From the NCBI GenBank assembly GCA_005954745.1, contig CP040678.1, positions 2,232,001 to 2,296,000 on the forward strand: DNA of 64,000 nt. Direction: 5' to 3'. Positions within the stretch are counted from its first letter, which is position 1, and each line of letters opens with the position of its first letter. The notes under the pieces are model-generated. The model had not been told where the DNA came from and did not search any database. It worked only from the letters and a program-made list of their open reading frames with translations. A program made the position numbers and the translations under genes. Shown piece by piece: positions 60,362 through 64,000 of this stretch. Source of the DNA: Halostella pelagica (GTDB lineage: Archaea; Halobacteriota; Halobacteria; Halobacteriales; Natronoarchaeaceae).

Positions 60362-63300
60362 GTGAGCCTCTCGCGGCGCGACTTCCTCGCGGCCGCCGGC
60401 GCGGGCGCGGTCGGTGCTCTCGTCGGAACGTCCTGGAACGCGACCGAAGCGGTCGACACCGTGACCCAGGTGGACAACCCCCTCAAGTCGTACCCCAACC
60501 GGGAGTGGGAGCAGGTCTACCACGACATCTACGCATACGACAGCGTGGACTGGACCGTCTGTCATCCCAACTGCACGCAGTCGTGTGCGCTGAACTTCTA
60601 CATGAAAAACGGGGTGCCGATCCGGGCCGAGCAGATCTACCACGAGGAGGAGGGTAGCCCCGGTCCGGGCGGCCCCGGCGGGTACGAGAACGCGGGCGTC
60701 ACCCGCCACTGGAACCCCCGCGGGTGCATGAAGGGGCTGACGCTCCACCGGCGGACGTTCGAGCCCAGTCGGATCAAGTACCCTATGGTCCGCAAGGGCT
60801 GGGATCCCGACGACCCCAACCCGGAGGGGCGTGGCGAGGACGAGTTCGAGCGAGTCTCGTGGGACGAGGCGATAGACCTCATCGCCGAGAAGATGGCGAG
60901 TCTCGAGGACAAAAAGCGGTTCCACATTTTCAACGCCATCAAGTCCGACGGGCTGATCACGCGCCACGGTGCCGGCCGACGGCTGGCCTCTATCTTCGGC
61001 GGCTGCGAGTGGACGGAGTACGACTGGTACGCCGACCTGCCGCCAGGCCACGTCATCACGACCGGGTATCAGACGAGCGACTCCGATGCGTCAGCATGGC
61101 GAGCCGCCGATTACACCATTATTCAGGGGAAGAACCTGATCCACAACAAACTCGCGGACAACCACTTCCTCCAGGAGACCCGCGAGCGCGGCGGGAAGAT
61201 GGTCGGCGTCTACCCGGACTACTCGCCGACGGTTCAGAAGTGCGACCGGTGGCTGCCCGTCCGGCCGGGCAGTGACCCGGCGTTCGCGCTGGGCGTCGCC
61301 CACGTCATCATCGACGAGGAACTGTACGACGCCGAGTTCATGCGGAAGTTCACTACCCTGCCGCTTTTGATCCGGCAGGACAACGGGAAGTACCTCCGCG
61401 CCCACGAGGTGTTCTCGGACCACGAGCCCCCCGCCGAGGACAGCGAGGAACGCCACGAGGAAAACGACTGGGGCGACTTCGTCGCCCTCGACGAGAACGG
61501 CGACCCAGTCCCCATCACCCGAGAGGAGGTCGGCGACGAGACACCCGTCACACCCCAACTCGAGGCCGACACGGAGATCAGGCTGGCAGACGGCGAGTCG
61601 GTCGGCGTCCACACGGACTTCACCCGGCAGAAGGCGAACATCATGGCGAACTACGATCCGGAGACGGCCGAGGATATCACGACGATCCCGGCCGACGCGC
61701 TCCGGACGACAGCCCGGGAGTTCGCCGACGCCGACAAGGGGCAGTGGTTCACCGGCGAAGGGATCAACCACTGGTTCCACTCGAACGACTCGCTCCAGCG
61801 GACGATCTTCTTCGTCCAGTCGATGCTCGGCAACATCGGCGAGCGGGGGGCCGGCTACTACAACTACTCCGGCCAGTACAAGATCGAGATGCTCGACGGC
61901 TACCCGTCTTACGTCAACCCCGACGGCAACTCGGCCCACGGGATGTATCCCGGCTACGCGTTCGCGTTCTTCGGCGGCGAGAAACTCGACGCCCACGAGA
62001 TCCGCGGGGACTTCGACCGCGAACTCGACCTCGTGCCACAGGGTGACGCCGAGGAGCCGGTGATGCCGACGAACGCGGAGTCGTACACGATGTCGAAGCC
62101 GACGATCCTGTGGACGATGAACTGCAACCTCCTGAACCAGACCAAACATCAGGAACACGTCATCGAGAACTTCGTCAAACATCCCGACACGAGCAACGAA
62201 CTCTCGATCGTCTCGGACATGCACATGACGTACTCCGCGCGCCACGCGGACATCGTGCTCCCGGTTCCCTCCTGGCTCGAGTGTGACTATCCCGATATTA
62301 CGGTCGGCCCGGAGAACCCGTTCATCCACATGGACCACGGGGTCATGGACTCGCTGTACGACACGAAACAGGACGGCGAGGCCGTTGCACTCGTTGCCGA
62401 GAAGTTAGACGAGAAGATCCCGCCGGAGGAGCGCAACGTCGACTCCTACCGGGCGTACTTCGACAAGTTCCTCGACGACGACAAGGACGTCCGCGACTAC
62501 ATCCAGCAGACGCTGGATGCGGGGATGACGACCCGCGACATCGACGTCGAAGACATCGAGGACGGCCCGGAGCGTCTCCAACTGAAGACGTATCCGCGGA
62601 TCCCGTTCTACTCGCAGATCCACGAGGACCGCCCGTTCTACACGAAGACCGGGCGGATGGAGTTCCACAAGGAGGAAGACCGGTTCCTCGAACTCGACCG
62701 GGCCGACCTCGACCACATCGAGAGTCCCGAGGGAACCCCTTACGGGGTGAACCAGAAGTGGGGCGAGGCGAAAGACGAGGAGAACCCGCTGTACCACGAC
62801 GAGGAGTACCAGTTCTACTACAACACGCCCCACCCGAAGTACCGGACCCACTCCTCGTGGGGGATGACCGACTGGAACCTGATCTGGTCGGCGCGGGACT
62901 TCGGGTCGACCAGCGGCGATCCGGACGGAACCGAGCGACTAGTCGACGACTTCTCGTTCCCCACGGGCGAGGGCGACACGGAGGACGCGCCGCCGCTCGG
63001 CGAGGCGTTCGTCGAGATGCACCCCGAAGACGCCGCGGACATCGACGTCGAGAACGGCGACTACGTCCGCATCAGCGGGAAGCGCGGGGACCTCGTCGTT
63101 CGCGCGATGGTGAGCGAGCGCCAACGGCCCCGGTCGGCCGGCGACATGGGCCAGCTAACCATCTGGCACGGCTGGTGGCCGCAGCACTTCCCCGACGACG
63201 AGGAGGACGAGGACGGAATCAAGGGGTACAACGTCACGACGAACATCTGGCTCGACCCCGCACAGGAGACCGACGACCTCGTTCACAAGGCGGTCTTCGG

Positions 63301-63523
63301 CGACCCGAACATCTCCGAGGAGGTCGAGGACGACATCGCCTGGCACGGGGCCGAACTGGAACACGGGTACGAAGAGACCGTGTGGGCACCGACCGGGACT
63401 AACCGCGACGACCTCGTGGAAGTCGAGAAGTACGAGGAGGCGGACTGGTGGCCCGGCGACGCGCGCCGCGACGATCTCGTCCAGAACTACATCGACGGAA
63501 CGCTGCAGGGAGGTGACAGCTGA
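60362..63523 (+). CDS. narG: NarG-type molybdopterin oxidoreductase, catalytic subunit
   Basis: 1053 residues from a GTG. Tat signal SRRDFLAAAGAGAVG places it on the outer face. The FS0 cluster is formed by VCHPNCTQSC and RGCMKG. YDWYADLPPG contains the Asp that ligates molybdenum in type II DMSO-reductase-family enzymes (NarG, SerA, ClrA, DdhA, EbdA). Homology extends to the C-terminal barrel (YVRISGKRGDLVVRAMV). Respiratory nitrate reductase is the most likely role; chlorate or selenate reduction is possible. Its stop overlaps narH by one base. Confidence 0.85.
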   Translation: MSLSRRDFLAAAGAGAVGALVGTSWNATEAVDTVTQVDNPLKSYPNREWEQVYHDIYAYDSVDWTVCHPNCTQSCALNFYMKNGVPIRAEQIYHEEEGSPGPGGPGGYENAGVTRHWNPRGCMKGLTLHRRTFEPSRIKYPMVRKGWDPDDPNPEGRGEDEFERVSWDEAIDLIAEKMASLEDKKRFHIFNAIKSDGLITRHGAGRRLASIFGGCEWTEYDWYADLPPGHVITTGYQTSDSDASAWRAADYTIIQGKNLIHNKLADNHFLQETRERGGKMVGVYPDYSPTVQKCDRWLPVRPGSDPAFALGVAHVIIDEELYDAEFMRKFTTLPLLIRQDNGKYLRAHEVFSDHEPPAEDSEERHEENDWGDFVALDENGDPVPITREEVGDETPVTPQLEADTEIRLADGESVGVHTDFTRQKANIMANYDPETAEDITTIPADALRTTAREFADADKGQWFTGEGINHWFHSNDSLQRTIFFVQSMLGNIGERGAGYYNYSGQYKIEMLDGYPSYVNPDGNSAHGMYPGYAFAFFGGEKLDAHEIRGDFDRELDLVPQGDAEEPVMPTNAESYTMSKPTILWTMNCNLLNQTKHQEHVIENFVKHPDTSNELSIVSDMHMTYSARHADIVLPVPSWLECDYPDITVGPENPFIHMDHGVMDSLYDTKQDGEAVALVAEKLDEKIPPEERNVDSYRAYFDKFLDDDKDVRDYIQQTLDAGMTTRDIDVEDIEDGPERLQLKTYPRIPFYSQIHEDRPFYTKTGRMEFHKEEDRFLELDRADLDHIESPEGTPYGVNQKWGEAKDEENPLYHDEEYQFYYNTPHPKYRTHSSWGMTDWNLIWSARDFGSTSGDPDGTERLVDDFSFPTGEGDTEDAPPLGEAFVEMHPEDAADIDVENGDYVRISGKRGDLVVRAMVSERQRPRSAGDMGQLTIWHGWWPQHFPDDEEDEDGIKGYNVTTNIWLDPAQETDDLVHKAVFGDPNISEEVEDDIAWHGAELEHGYEETVWAPTGTNRDDLVEVEKYEEADWWPGDARRDDLVQNYIDGTLQGGDS

Positions 63524-64000
63524 TGCCCGAAACCTACAACCCCCAACTCGGCCGCGAGCACAGCTACCCCTACGAACACCGCGACGAGGAGCGCGACTGG
63601 CACTGGGGGATGATCATCAACACGAACCGGTGCATCAACTGCAACACCTGCTCGTTCGCCTGCAAGTCCACGTGGACCAGCGGACGCGGCGAGGAGTACA
63701 TGTGGTGGATGAACGTCGAGACGGAGCCCTACGGCGGCTATCCGATGGGCTGGGACATGCGTCTGCTCGACGACCTCGACGGAGACGAGACGATCTTCGA
63801 CGCCGCTGACCAGACTGAGCAGGTCAAGGGGTACGTCGCCCAGAAGGAGGAGTGGGAGTACCCCGCACTCGGCGACGACCAGGTTCACGGCGAGTATCCG
63901 ACGGGCGATGTCGTCGAGAGCGACCCCGAGAACGAGCAGTACCACGACATGTGGCAGTTCTACCTGCCCAGGCTCTGTAACCACTGTAAGAACCCGGCCT
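63523..64000 (+). CDS. narH: NarH-type iron-sulfur subunit, 5' part
   Basis: 159 residues are visible before the window ends. The first ferredoxin motif is CINCNTCSFACKSTW, followed by MWWMNVETEPYGGYP, and another motif begins at RLCNHCKNPA. The subunit transfers electrons through several Fe-S clusters to the molybdenum subunit. The TGATG overlap shows coupling with narG. Confidence 0.88.
   Translation, partial: MPETYNPQLGREHSYPYEHRDEERDWHWGMIINTNRCINCNTCSFACKSTWTSGRGEEYMWWMNVETEPYGGYPMGWDMRLLDDLDGDETIFDAADQTEQVKGYVAQKEEWEYPALGDDQVHGEYPTGDVVESDPENEQYHDMWQFYLPRLCNHCKNPA

Noticed and set aside
61091..62338. Long open frame (415 codons) on the minus strand
   Set aside because: It is antisense to the NarG-type gene.

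Overview
The window is chromosomal DNA from a halophilic archaeon (class Halobacteria). Supporting signs are GC-rich coding sequence with acidic proteins, Tat signals on most exported proteins, lipobox and PGF-CTERM-like surface proteins, halocyanin, bacterioruberin genes, UspA and HTH-10 regulators, and TATA-type leaderless promoters. I found no rRNA, intact tRNA or CRISPR array.

Layout. 0-2.3 kb: a small integrative-element remnant (winged-helix protein, zinc-finger protein, tyrosine recombinase). 3.1-4.5 kb: three tandem type IV pilin-like genes ending in a hairpin terminator. 5.6-9.3 kb: a terminal oxidase operon (coxB, fused coxA-coxC, subunit IV), then a deaminase and two membrane proteins. 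11.2-13.2 kb: a decay zone with a dead IS6-type transposase and a broken phosphotransferase gene. 13.3-26.2 kb: housekeeping and surface genes (hydrolase, secreted 652-aa protein, YchF, flavoproteins, UspA, PGF-CTERM protein, TIGR00300-type enzyme, an arginine-rich disordered protein). 26.4-30.6 kb: carotenoid genes (crtB facing crtD-lyeJ-cruF). 30.7-36.0 kb: SDR, ZIP-like transporter, Cys-cluster protein, paired lipoproteins and an orphan isoprenoid-synthase-like gene in more AT-rich DNA. 36.1-51 kb: central metabolism (ppc, ilvD, KDPG aldolase, cysK, beta-RFAP synthase) with TFS, a RHH/coiled-coil protein, a KaiC-like protein and a PerM-type transporter.

51.7-64 kb looks like an anaerobic-respiration region. 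It holds an HTH-10 regulator, three DUF2249 genes, AhbD-like and AhbC-like radical SAM enzymes each coupled to a small protein, a HemA C-terminal-like protein, halocyanin, cupin, ZIP, DoxX, and the NarG/NarH-type molybdoenzyme whose beta subunit runs off the end. Perfect or near-perfect copies of CCGAA-N4-TTCGG stand before most of these genes and also before coxB, suggesting one respiratory regulon.

Short palindromic (MITE-like) elements of three families are scattered through the window. One has split a DUF2061-type gene at 59.86 kb, and its flanks rejoin in frame. The least-described part is the set of two small radical-SAM partner proteins with the shared operator at 52-58 kb.
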